NCBI GenBank assembly: GCA_963422275.1
Contig: OY729418.1
Span: 3,162,001 to 3,226,000, forward strand
DNA: 64,000 nt
From: G963422275 sp963422275
GTDB lineage: Bacteria > Pseudomonadota > Alphaproteobacteria > Rhodobacterales > Rhodobacteraceae
Direction of reading: 5' to 3'
A program made the position numbers and the translations under genes. Below are positions 9,340-16,951 of this stretch, piece by piece; positions within the stretch are counted from its first letter, which is position 1; the number at the start of each line of letters is the position of its first letter. The notes beneath the pieces are model-generated. The model had not been told where the DNA came from. It did no database searches and saw only the letters and a list, made by a program, of their open reading frames with translations.

Positions 9340-9650
9340 ATACTTGATTGCGCAAGCACACTTTTCTGCGCTACGGGCAAGGCAACCCATGCCATGAATC
9401 CGCATTCGCGCAACGTACATGGCTCGTCGCCCCCCCCCCCGCACTTGTGGCAGGCTAGGGACGTATGCTTGGGGTCTGCCCTCAAAAGCCAGCCACCAGC
9501 GCTTTCTGCCTTGCATGCCAGCCAAGGCGACCCATTGCCGTTCCGGTATCCACTGGTTGAGACCGCGCTTGCGAGACTCACCGGATTTCGTCAGGCTTCG
9601 TGTCTGCAAGTCCACCACCACGAAACGGTTGCAACTTCCCCTTGATGACG
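9340..9650 (-). pseudogene. TnpB (IS200/IS605-IS607 OrfB) C-terminal fragment, frameshifted
   Basis: Reading the reverse strand and switching frame recovers the C-terminal signature of TnpB: RFVVVDLQTRSLTKS, then RKRGLNQWI, then ESAGGWLLRADPKHTS, then the first zinc-ribbon pair CHKCG, followed by a degraded second half. At least two frame changes are needed between about 9530 and 9350. The N-terminal two thirds (RuvC-I and the recognition domains) are missing. An 11-base run of C (G on the coding strand) at 9430-9440 lies exactly in the zinc ribbon and is a likely slippage site. The fragment is non-functional and interrupts the irr-fabA intergenic region. Confidence 0.78.
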
Positions 9651-9733
9651 GGAAACGCTTAACTGCTATTTGAATGTGCCTCCATTTCCATATAGTGTGA
9701 AGGAGCACAAGATAGCGACGATGTTCCTTAACG

Positions 9734-10159
9734 ATGAAACAGCTATCTCTTGAAGTTCTGTCTCGTGCCGAGAGCTGGCTGAGTTCGGCAAACTTGCGGC
9801 CTACGCGACAGCGATTGGTGCTGGCAGCAGTGCTGATCGGCGATGGACATGACTGGCATGTGACCGCTGAAAGCCTTCACGCTGCAGCTAGGCGAAAGGA
9901 GTTGTCGGTCTCTTTGGCCACAATTTACAATACACTTCGCGTTTTTTGCGAGGCTGGTCTATTGAAGGAAATCATCGCTGACGGGCATAGGTCATGGTTT
10001 GACACAAGAGTCGATGATCATCCGCATTTCTATTGGGAGGATTCTGGAGTGCTGACAGATGCACCCAAGGAGCAATTGCGTATCGTCAACCTCCCGAGAC
10101 CTCCGGAAGGGATGGTGATCGCAGATGTCGATGTCGTGATCAGGATAAGAAGGAAGTGA
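9734..10159 (+). CDS. irr: Iron response regulator Irr (Fur family)
   Basis: 141 residues. A Fur-type winged helix (LRPTRQRLVLAAVLIGDG; SLATIYNTLRVFCEAGLL) is followed by the dimerisation half with FDTRVDDHPHFYWEDSG and the C-terminal PPEGMVIADVDVVIRIRRK. The HPH motif stands where Irr proteins bind heme/metal, and the Irr-type C-terminus separates it from Fur, Zur and PerR. In alphaproteobacteria Irr controls heme and iron genes under low iron and is turned over when heme is available. Its position near fabA is conserved in Rhodobacterales, but here mobile-element debris separates them. Confidence 0.85.
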   Translation: MKQLSLEVLSRAESWLSSANLRPTRQRLVLAAVLIGDGHDWHVTAESLHAAARRKELSVSLATIYNTLRVFCEAGLLKEIIADGHRSWFDTRVDDHPHFYWEDSGVLTDAPKEQLRIVNLPRPPEGMVIADVDVVIRIRRK

Positions 10160-10267
10160 GCCAATCTTCTATCGCGCTGGGATTGTGGTTGCGCAATATT
10201 CATCTGGGCAATCCCTGACCAACCCGACGCGGACATCAATCGGAGCAAGCGAACCATTTTGTGGTCA

Positions 10268-11761
10268 ATGCAGTCAATAATTCAACTCGATACCGACGAC
10301 AATGTGGCCGTAGCAGCCCGCCACATCGAAATTGGTGAGGCGGGTGCGCAAGAACGAATCAATCGAGGGCACAAGATTGCTGTCGAGGACATCCCAAAGG
10401 GCGGTGAGGTGCGGAAATATGCCCAGTTGATCGGGTATGCGAGTAGGGAAATTGAGGCAGGACAGCATGTTCACACCCACAATGTCGAATTTCGCAGTGT
10501 TCAGAGAAAGTACGAGTTCGGAACAAATTTGCGGGAACCAGCACCGGTTAAGAAAACGGACACTTTTCGAGGATTCAAGCGAAAGAACGGCGATGCCGGT
10601 ACGCGAAACTACATCGCAGTCATATCATCGGTCAATTGCTCGGCAACAGCTGCCCGAATGATTGCAAGTCACTTTGACGGCACGGAAATGGAGAGGTGGC
10701 CAAACGTGGATGGAGTGGCAGCGTTTGTGCACGGGACTGGATGTGGAATGGCGGACAGCGGAGAGGGTTTCGAGGCACTGCAGCGCGTCATGTGGGGCCA
10801 TGCACAAAACCCGAATGTGGCAGGTGTGCTGATGGTGGGACTCGGCTGCGAAATCAATCAGATCGAGTGGCTCCTTGAAGCCTACGGAATTGAATCCGGT
10901 CCGCTATTCCAGGCAATGAACATCCAGGAGAAATGCGGGCTTAGAAGAACTGTCCAAACTGGCATTGAGAAACTTGCGGCGATGCTGCCTGTGGCCAACG
11001 AGAGCACTCGATCCGACTGTCCTGTCTCGTCGCTCAAGGTGGCCTTGCAGTGTGGCGGGTCGGACGCGTGGTCGGGAATCACCGCAAATCCGGCACTGGG
11101 TCACGCGGTCGACTTGCTTGTCGCGCAGGGTGGAACGGGAGTGCTGGCGGAAACGCCTGAAGTGTACGGCGCAGAACATCTCCTGACAAGACGATCAGTG
11201 ACACAGGCGATTGGCAAAAGGCTTGTTGAGCGGATAAGGTGGTGGGAGGACTACACGGCCCGCAACAAGGGAACGATGGACAACAATCCATCGCCCGGCA
11301 ACAAGGCTGGAGGACTCACGACAATTCTTGAAAAATCCTTGGGGGCCACCGCCAAGGGTGGAACCACCCCGCTTAACGGCGTGTTTCTATATGCTGAACC
11401 CGTTTCGGCTTCCGGCCTCACTTTCATGGATACCCCTGGCTACGATCCGGCGTCGGTCACAGGGCAAATCGCGGGTGGTTGCAACCTTGTGGCTTTTACG
11501 ACTGGCCGCGGGTCGGCGTTCGGTTCCAAACCGTCCCCTTGCATCAAGATTGCCACGAATTCGAAGATCTTCCGCCGCATGGACGAGGACATGGATATCA
11601 ACGCAGGAACGATCCTTGATGGAACGGCAACTGTCGAGGAGGTCGGCAGGGATATCTACGACGAACTGCTCGCCGTAGCGTCGGGAAAAAAAACGAAGTC
11701 GGAGAGGCAAGGCCTCGGTGATTTTGAATTTGTTCCTTGGCAGATTGGCGCCGTGATGTGA
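10268..11761 (+). CDS. Altronate dehydratase-like UxaA family protein
   Basis: 497 residues from the ATG at 10268. An N-terminal SAF domain (about residues 1-90, with ARHIEIGEAGAQERINRGHK) is joined to the D-galactarate/altronate dehydratase catalytic region. The latter is recognised by FRGFKRKNGDAGTRNY, a VHGTGCGMADSGEG cysteine segment, LQCGGSDAWSGITANP and CNLVAFTTGRGSAFG. Family members dehydrate sugar acids using Fe2+. The true substrate could be altronate, galactarate or another aldonate; no uronate genes are nearby, so no gene symbol is given. It follows irr by 108 bp on the same strand. Confidence 0.85.
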   Translation: MQSIIQLDTDDNVAVAARHIEIGEAGAQERINRGHKIAVEDIPKGGEVRKYAQLIGYASREIEAGQHVHTHNVEFRSVQRKYEFGTNLREPAPVKKTDTFRGFKRKNGDAGTRNYIAVISSVNCSATAARMIASHFDGTEMERWPNVDGVAAFVHGTGCGMADSGEGFEALQRVMWGHAQNPNVAGVLMVGLGCEINQIEWLLEAYGIESGPLFQAMNIQEKCGLRRTVQTGIEKLAAMLPVANESTRSDCPVSSLKVALQCGGSDAWSGITANPALGHAVDLLVAQGGTGVLAETPEVYGAEHLLTRRSVTQAIGKRLVERIRWWEDYTARNKGTMDNNPSPGNKAGGLTTILEKSLGATAKGGTTPLNGVFLYAEPVSASGLTFMDTPGYDPASVTGQIAGGCNLVAFTTGRGSAFGSKPSPCIKIATNSKIFRRMDEDMDINAGTILDGTATVEEVGRDIYDELLAVASGKKTKSERQGLGDFEFVPWQIGAVM

Positions 11762-11877
11762 CCCTCATTTGCTCGGTTGCTGTCAACCAGCGAGTTGCGG
11801 CAACCTTGGTGCTGCATCCAACCCGATAGAAAATCAGCGCGCTCTGATTCTGTCTAAAGAACAGGGGGGATGGTGAA

Positions 11878-12489
11878 ATGATCGAGAATGGAGAGAAGTG
11901 GCGATGCTTCGGTAACGGCCCGGGTCGCGAGTTATATGCCGCCTATCACGATAACGAGTGGGGAGTGCCGGTTCATAATGACCGCAGACTGTTTGAATTG
12001 CTCGTACTCGAAGGAGCGCAGGCGGGACTCAGCTGGGAGACCATATTGAAAAAGCGTGATGGTTACCGAAGGGCGTTTCGTGGCTTCGATCCGGGAAAGG
12101 TTGCTGCCATGAGCGACCACGAGCTAGAGTTGTTGCGCAACGATTCGGGAATTGTCCGAAATAGGCTGAAGATCCTTTCCACTCGAAAGAACGCTCGCTC
12201 GTTCTTGGATATTCAGAATGATTTTGGTTCGTTCGACAGCTATGTCTGGTCGTTCACTGGAGGAACGCCGATCGTCAATCACTGGAGCGACTTCAAGGAC
12301 GTTCCGGTGTCGACTCCTGAAAGTGACAGCCTGTCCCGTGACCTCAAGGCGCGGGGCATGGCCTTCGTGGGCACAACCATTGTATACGCCTACATGCAGG
12401 CGGTCGGACTTGTGAACGATCATCTGACGACTTGCTGGAAATACTCGGGCGCACAAGAGCAAGAAAGGGTTTCCAGGCAGATGCACTGA
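11878..12489 (+). CDS. tag: DNA-3-methyladenine glycosylase I
   Basis: 203 residues. Zinc-binding and catalytic features of Tag are all present: RCFGN near the N-terminus, YHDNEWGVP, the catalytic Glu in EGAQAGLSWETIL, and the C-terminal zinc ligands in NDHLTTCW. It excises 3-methyladenine from alkylated DNA. A strong AGGGGGGA-type ribosome site lies about 8 bases upstream of the ATG. It is convergent with the FAD oxidoreductase at 12491; the two stops are 1 bp apart. Confidence 0.94.
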   Translation: MIENGEKWRCFGNGPGRELYAAYHDNEWGVPVHNDRRLFELLVLEGAQAGLSWETILKKRDGYRRAFRGFDPGKVAAMSDHELELLRNDSGIVRNRLKILSTRKNARSFLDIQNDFGSFDSYVWSFTGGTPIVNHWSDFKDVPVSTPESDSLSRDLKARGMAFVGTTIVYAYMQAVGLVNDHLTTCWKYSGAQEQERVSRQMH

Positions 12490-12490
12490 A

Positions 12491-13849
12491 TCAGTGAAAA
12501 AGACTTTCTCGCTTCTTCCTGACATTGGAAATTGCGTCTCTGATCCGGAACCCGATATCGGCGAACGGGCGAAACCACGGCCAACCGCTGTACCACCAGC
12601 GCGTGGGCAGGCCGGTTCTGGAGAATGCGGTCTCGCCTTCCGGGTCCCCGATCATCTGGAGCGCCGCCTTGTGACCGAGCCACGGTGCCATCGCGTTCCC
12701 GTTTCCACAGTATCCCACGGCATGCCACACGTGACCGGAATTCCCGATGTTCGGAACCATGTCGAATGTGAAACCGGTGTTGCCGCGCCAACTGTGGGTT
12801 ATGTTAATGTCATTCAAGAGGGGAAAAATTCCGGCGAGCAAGGATTTCAGTTCGCGGTCCGCGAACCAATCAGGCACATCGAAAACCGCTGCTCGAGCAC
12901 CAAAGATCACTCGGTCTCCCGCTGGGGCGGGGCGATAGTAGCAATGCCGCTCGCGCGTTTCCACGACCGCGGCGCCGCTCGGAAACAGTTTTAGCACGCG
13001 TTCGCGACCGATCTTGTCAGACACGATAATGAAACTTGGAATGGGGACAACAGCATGGTTGATTCTGTCAAAGTCACCGAAACTGTAACCATTGGTGGCA
13101 ATCAGAACTTTACCTGCACGAACTGTTCCTTGCTGTGTATTCGCGAGTTGAGCGCTGGCTTGCGGTTCGATGGAGTGGACCGTGGAATTGCCTTGAACGA
13201 TTGCGCCTGCTGATAGGGTGCTCTTCAACATTCCAGCCACCCATTTTGCTGGATTCAAGCCGCCCTGCAAAGAATGGAGAATGCCGCCGTGATATAGACT
13301 GGTCGCAACATACTCGTGCTGGCGGCTCTTTGGGACCACATCCGCCTCAATCGGCACCTGTTTCTGAATTTCCTCAAGGTTGCGGGAGTGCTGCTCGTAG
13401 TCGTCCCGGTGCCAGCAGGCCTGGAAGCGTCCGTTCAGGCTGAAGTCGCAGTCGATCTCTTCGTCGTCCATCAGTTTCATGGCGAATTTGGTTGCATCGA
13501 TATGCATTTCCCGGGTGAGTGCGGTAGCTGTTTCCTTTCCATACCGCTCCTCAAGCAAATTGAATGGAAGACGATTGACGCCGCCGATGAGCCCACCGTT
13601 TCTAGAGCTTGCGCCTCCTCCCGGATTTCCCGCTTCAAGCACCAACACCGATTTACCCGACCGGGCCAAGGTTCGCGCTGCCGAGAGGCCAGTGAGTCCG
13701 GCTCCAATCACGAGAATTTCCACCTCGCTTGGAAGGAGCTCAGAAGTCATCCGTGGTGGCGCAGCGTTGACGCTTTCCCACCAGTATGGCCAGCGATTCA
13801 CGAGTGTTCGCGAGGTCGATTTTTTGGGGAGGGATGAATGCTGCAACAT
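12491..13849 (-). CDS. FAD-dependent amine oxidoreductase (DAO family)
   Basis: 452 residues from the ATG at 13849. A Rossmann FAD motif (ILVIGAGLTGLSAARTLARSG) is preceded by an N-terminal tryptophan-rich stretch (RWPYWWESVN). That lead is usual in gamma-glutamylputrescine oxidase-like and related DAO enzymes. A GGGASSRNGGLIGG loop and C-terminal VGYCGNGNAMAPWLG complete the FAD site. It probably oxidises a secondary amine or amino acid; the substrate is unknown. It lies third on the reverse strand after the SRPBCC and HEAT-like genes, 22 bp behind the latter, so cotranscription is likely. Confidence 0.82.
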   Translation of the reverse strand: MLQHSSLPKKSTSRTLVNRWPYWWESVNAAPPRMTSELLPSEVEILVIGAGLTGLSAARTLARSGKSVLVLEAGNPGGGASSRNGGLIGGVNRLPFNLLEERYGKETATALTREMHIDATKFAMKLMDDEEIDCDFSLNGRFQACWHRDDYEQHSRNLEEIQKQVPIEADVVPKSRQHEYVATSLYHGGILHSLQGGLNPAKWVAGMLKSTLSAGAIVQGNSTVHSIEPQASAQLANTQQGTVRAGKVLIATNGYSFGDFDRINHAVVPIPSFIIVSDKIGRERVLKLFPSGAAVVETRERHCYYRPAPAGDRVIFGARAAVFDVPDWFADRELKSLLAGIFPLLNDINITHSWRGNTGFTFDMVPNIGNSGHVWHAVGYCGNGNAMAPWLGHKAALQMIGDPEGETAFSRTGLPTRWWYSGWPWFRPFADIGFRIRDAISNVRKKRESLFH

Positions 13850-13871
13850 CTGGCAGAATGGCTTGGACGCA

Positions 13872-14384
13872 TTACTTGAGTATTTTGCGTATTCGTGCGC
13901 GGACTGAAGGTGCCTCATCGCCAAGTGCCGATTCGAGATGAGTCATCGCCCTTTGGTAGAATTCTCCGTGCTGCATCCCCACGATATGCAGACCGTTGTA
14001 GGCCCAAGCCCGCACGAACCTGTTTTTGTCTTGGATTAGTGCCAAGAGAGTGTCGAACGTCGTCTGACTCAGATTGTAGGGCACCCTCACGTATTGAAGG
14101 CACTGGAGAATGTGGAGGCGGGCCTGCCAGTCGCCTGACTGCTTCAGGAGTGCAAGAATCTGGATTTGCTGTCCCGTGCATGGGGCGAATCCGTTATCAA
14201 GATGCCATTTTACAATCCATGTTGCAGTCACTGCTGTCACCGGATTTTTGGCTGCTTCGAGAGCATGGTCCATGAAATTGGCGTTTCTGCTGTGCCGCGC
14301 ATAGACTAAACGGAGCTCGTGGGCCGAGGCACCAACATTGATCGCAAGCTCCGCTTGCAACGTCATCGAAGTGTCCAGTGCCAT
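13872..14384 (-). CDS. Hypothetical protein, HEAT/ARM-like helical repeats
   Basis: 170 residues. I recognise no named family. Predicted helices repeat with a HEAT-like pattern (ALLKQSGDWQARLHILQCLQYV; ALIQDKNRFVRAWAYNGLHIV; ESALGDEAPSVRARIRKIL), which points to a protein-protein interaction solenoid. Its ATG overlaps the stop of the SRPBCC gene (TAATG), so the two are translationally coupled. Confidence 0.7.
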   Translation of the reverse strand: MALDTSMTLQAELAINVGASAHELRLVYARHSRNANFMDHALEAAKNPVTAVTATWIVKWHLDNGFAPCTGQQIQILALLKQSGDWQARLHILQCLQYVRVPYNLSQTTFDTLLALIQDKNRFVRAWAYNGLHIVGMQHGEFYQRAMTHLESALGDEAPSVRARIRKILK

Positions 14385-14824
14385 TATCCCGCATTTCGTT
14401 CCGCAAATTCCTTGAAGAAATTCATCGACTTCCGCGTTTCTTTTCTAAAAGTGCCGGGAGAGAAAAACGCAAGGATCGCCATGAATCCCGAGCACTTGAA
14501 TTCGTTGATGGCCCGCCACCTAGTGCGCGTCGGCGAGACCTCCTCAAACTCGTTCACTACATGGTTCCAAACTTTCGGTGTCTCGTAAGTTACCTCAAAG
14601 GTGTCTGGAAAATTGCGTGAAATCACGGTTTCAGTCATTTTGATCGACCGTGACCCCATCTTGTGGACAAGCTCCGTTTTGGCGCCTTGCTGGCCAGCCA
14701 CGCCTGACAGAGGCTTGCAATCCAGCAGGCTCGGCTGCCACTGTTTAAAATAGTCAGGATTGTCGAACAGCCCGATAACTTTTTCGCGGGGCAGGTCGAT
14801 TTCCATCTCAATTTGATACTTCAT
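14384..14824 (-). CDS. SRPBCC family protein
   Basis: 146 residues. The START/Bet v1-like fold is indicated by MKYQIEMEIDLPREKVIGLFDNPDYFKQWQPSL at the N-terminus (first strand and helix), a central QGAKTELVHKMG strand and a final amphipathic helix. Such proteins bind hydrophobic ligands in a deep pocket, and some are cyclases or aromatase-like. It heads a reverse-strand set with a HEAT-like protein and an FAD oxidoreductase, which suggests a shared but unknown job. Confidence 0.8.
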   Translation of the reverse strand: MKYQIEMEIDLPREKVIGLFDNPDYFKQWQPSLLDCKPLSGVAGQQGAKTELVHKMGSRSIKMTETVISRNFPDTFEVTYETPKVWNHVVNEFEEVSPTRTRWRAINEFKCSGFMAILAFFSPGTFRKETRKSMNFFKEFAERNAG

Positions 14825-15170
14825 GTTTTTTCGCTCTTTTTCGATGTGGAAAACTGCCTTTTCATGCGGTCGCCAGTTTCTCGATTTTTCCTTGGCGAGC
14901 TTTTGCCGCTCGTGTCAAATCGCCCCTTGTGAGTCGGCACATCCACCAAGCATCCAGAACCGCTCAAACCTCGAAAGTTGCATTGCGCCATGAACAGCAA
15001 TGGCGTACCGGCTCTTGCTGGTTAAAACCAAAGCGCCAAGATCCCGTTTTAGCTCCATCTTGGGATCATTTGCTCCATATCCACCTCAGCAGCGGGCCAA
15101 ATTCCAAGAAATCCGTGCCAGAAACGGTCAAGGATAGAAACGAATTGTGAAATCTTCAAATATCATTTTC
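14825..15170. other. Intergenic region, no gene recognised
   Basis: About 345 bp upstream of the SRPBCC gene and left of the mobile-element scar. Frames on both strands are short and family-free. It presumably includes the promoter for the reverse-strand SRPBCC operon. Confidence 0.5.
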
Positions 15171-15490
15171 AAGACTGTTGCAAAATTTTCGGCCATTGAC
15201 ATGTCACGCTGAAAGCACCTGCAAGTATTTATTCTGACGTTCAGTCGAAGAAGAGACCAAGGAATTTCCTCGCGATAGTGGTGGCCGAATGCGTGGCACC
15301 GGACAGCGCCGCCGCGATGTCGATCTGATGATCCCGGATGCTTCCGCTGCCCCGCCCGCACGACAGTCTGCCGGTCCCGCGGGCTGCTTATCCAGCGCGG
15401 TCTCGGTTCATGGGGAGCCAAGCCGTGGAGGCGGAACGGCCTTCAAGGCGATGGCGTTGACCTTGCTCAAGGTGGCCAGCCGGGTCGACG
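15171..15490. repeat. Element B, left-end copy (truncated)
   Basis: It begins with AAGACTGTTGCAAAA and continues with GGCCATTGACATGTCACGC. The same order occurs in the complete element B at 56675-57125, which also shares later blocks: GGTTCATGGGG, GCCGTGGAGG, GAACGGCC/AAACGGCC and TTGCTCAAGG-GGCCAGCCG. The matching right inverted repeat is absent: similarity stops near 15490, where sequence leading to an element A right end takes over. No intact transposase frame. Confidence 0.65.
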
Positions 15491-15589
15491 CCGATTGAAG
15501 ATCGCGCGGATCGATCGTGGCGAACGGGCCGGAGAGCGCGTCGCGGCTCGGAATCCCGTGCTCGAGCTTTCAGAAAACGGCCCCTTGCT

Positions 15590-15811
15590 CTTCCTGAATC
15601 TTTGCATGCAGGCACATCCCCCGACGCTGGAAATGATGCAAGGGCGTGCCAATGGCTGTCATCTCGCGAGGCTGCGCTTGGGATCATCAACCCCTTCAAT
15701 AAAAACAGAAAATCCTGCATGATGCATGCCTGCGGATTGTTGCTTGCAGGCACATTGCATGACCGGACGGAAAGGGAAAACCGGCATTTTTCAAAAGCGA
15801 TTGCCCTGAAC
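15590..15811. repeat. Element A, right-end copy (truncated)
   Basis: Similar to the right half of element A (4849-5114). Shared features are AATCCTGC-TGATGC-TGCCTGC, a palindromic TGCCTGC ... GCAGGCA stem at about 15727-15753, GAAAGGGAAAAC and the end AAAAGCGATTGCCCTG. The boundary on the left is approximate. Together with the element B left end this forms a two-element scar just upstream of ispA. From 15812 to 16031 I see only the probable ispA leader. Confidence 0.65.
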
Positions 15812-16031
15812 GAAGCTCGTTCAAAATTGACATTTGGCTTCAGGTACGGGAAACTCCTCGGTGTTGCGTATCTGAAAACGTTGATTTTTCGCTTCCACTT
15901 CGCTAAGCGCTGAATGCGCAAGATATCAACCTCAGGATTCCGCTTTAGATTTAGCTGACCTTAAAAAGAAAGTACAATCAAATGGATATGCCTGCAAAAA
16001 TTGTGGGCGATTGGGAGGGAGTTTTCCTGAG

Positions 16032-16937
16032 TTGAGCGGCCTAGCGACGGACCGCAGCTTCTTGGTTGCACTGCGCGAAACAGCGTCTGCTGTTGACTCG
16101 ATCTTGGATTCTGAGTTGCCGTTGCCTGTTGGTGCAGGTGCCAGGCTAAGCGAGGCAATGCGTTACAGTACCATGAATGGCGGCAAGAGGCTGCGCGCGT
16201 TTCTAGTCAGGGTTGGGGCGCAACTGGCTGGTGCGGACGACAGCAACGCCCTGCTCGCGGCATCCGCCGTGGAGATGATTCACGCATTCTCCCTCATCCA
16301 CGACGATCTTCCTGCGCTCGACAATGATGACATTCGAAGAAATGCGGCTTCCTGTCATGTTGCTTTCGACGAAGCCACGGCGATTCTCGCCGGAGACGCG
16401 CTCCTGACACAGGCCTTCGAGCTGGCTGTCGATTCCAGGATGCATCCTGATCCCTCAGTTCGATGCGAATTCGCAAGCGCCATGAGCGTCGCGACAGGAT
16501 TCAGGGGAATGATTGGAGGTCAGATGATTGATTTGGCTACCGAACATCACGACGTCGACTTGGATTTCATCGTGACGCTTGACAGGATGAAGACTGGCGC
16601 ATTGATAGCTTTTAGTTGTGAGGCTGGCGCCATACTTGCTGGTTGCAACACCGAAGTTCGCAGTGCGTTGCGCGGTTACGGCCGCGATATTGGCCTTGCC
16701 TATCAGGTTGTAGACGACCTGCTTGACGTTGTTGGTGATGAGGTTGACCTGGGAAAGCGCGTTGGCAAGGATGCGGCCGCCGGGAAGGTGACGTTTCCGT
16801 CTGTGCTTGGCGTGGAGGGCACTAAGCGCGAGGTCTCGGCCTTGGTTGATCGCGCTATTGCTAACCTTGAGCGCTTTGGCGATCGGGCACAGCCCCTCCG
16901 GGCGTTTGGCGACTTTGTATTGAGCTATCAAAGTTAG
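16032..16937 (+). CDS. ispA: Geranyl/farnesyl diphosphate synthase
   Basis: 301 residues from the TTG at 16032, chosen because GGGAGGGAG lies about 10 bases upstream; a TTG at 16011 is the alternative but sits inside that ribosome site. The first aspartate-rich motif DDLPALDND and second motif DDLLDVVGD, with GKRLRAFL (IPP binding) and a GKDAAAGKVTFP segment, identify a short-chain trans-prenyltransferase. It condenses IPP with DMAPP/GPP for ubiquinone and undecaprenyl precursors. dxs follows after 14 bp. In related genomes xseB normally precedes ispA; no xseB is visible here. Confidence 0.9.
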   Translation: MSGLATDRSFLVALRETASAVDSILDSELPLPVGAGARLSEAMRYSTMNGGKRLRAFLVRVGAQLAGADDSNALLAASAVEMIHAFSLIHDDLPALDNDDIRRNAASCHVAFDEATAILAGDALLTQAFELAVDSRMHPDPSVRCEFASAMSVATGFRGMIGGQMIDLATEHHDVDLDFIVTLDRMKTGALIAFSCEAGAILAGCNTEVRSALRGYGRDIGLAYQVVDDLLDVVGDEVDLGKRVGKDAAAGKVTFPSVLGVEGTKREVSALVDRAIANLERFGDRAQPLRAFGDFVLSYQS

Positions 16938-16951
16938 GGAAAGGAAACACG

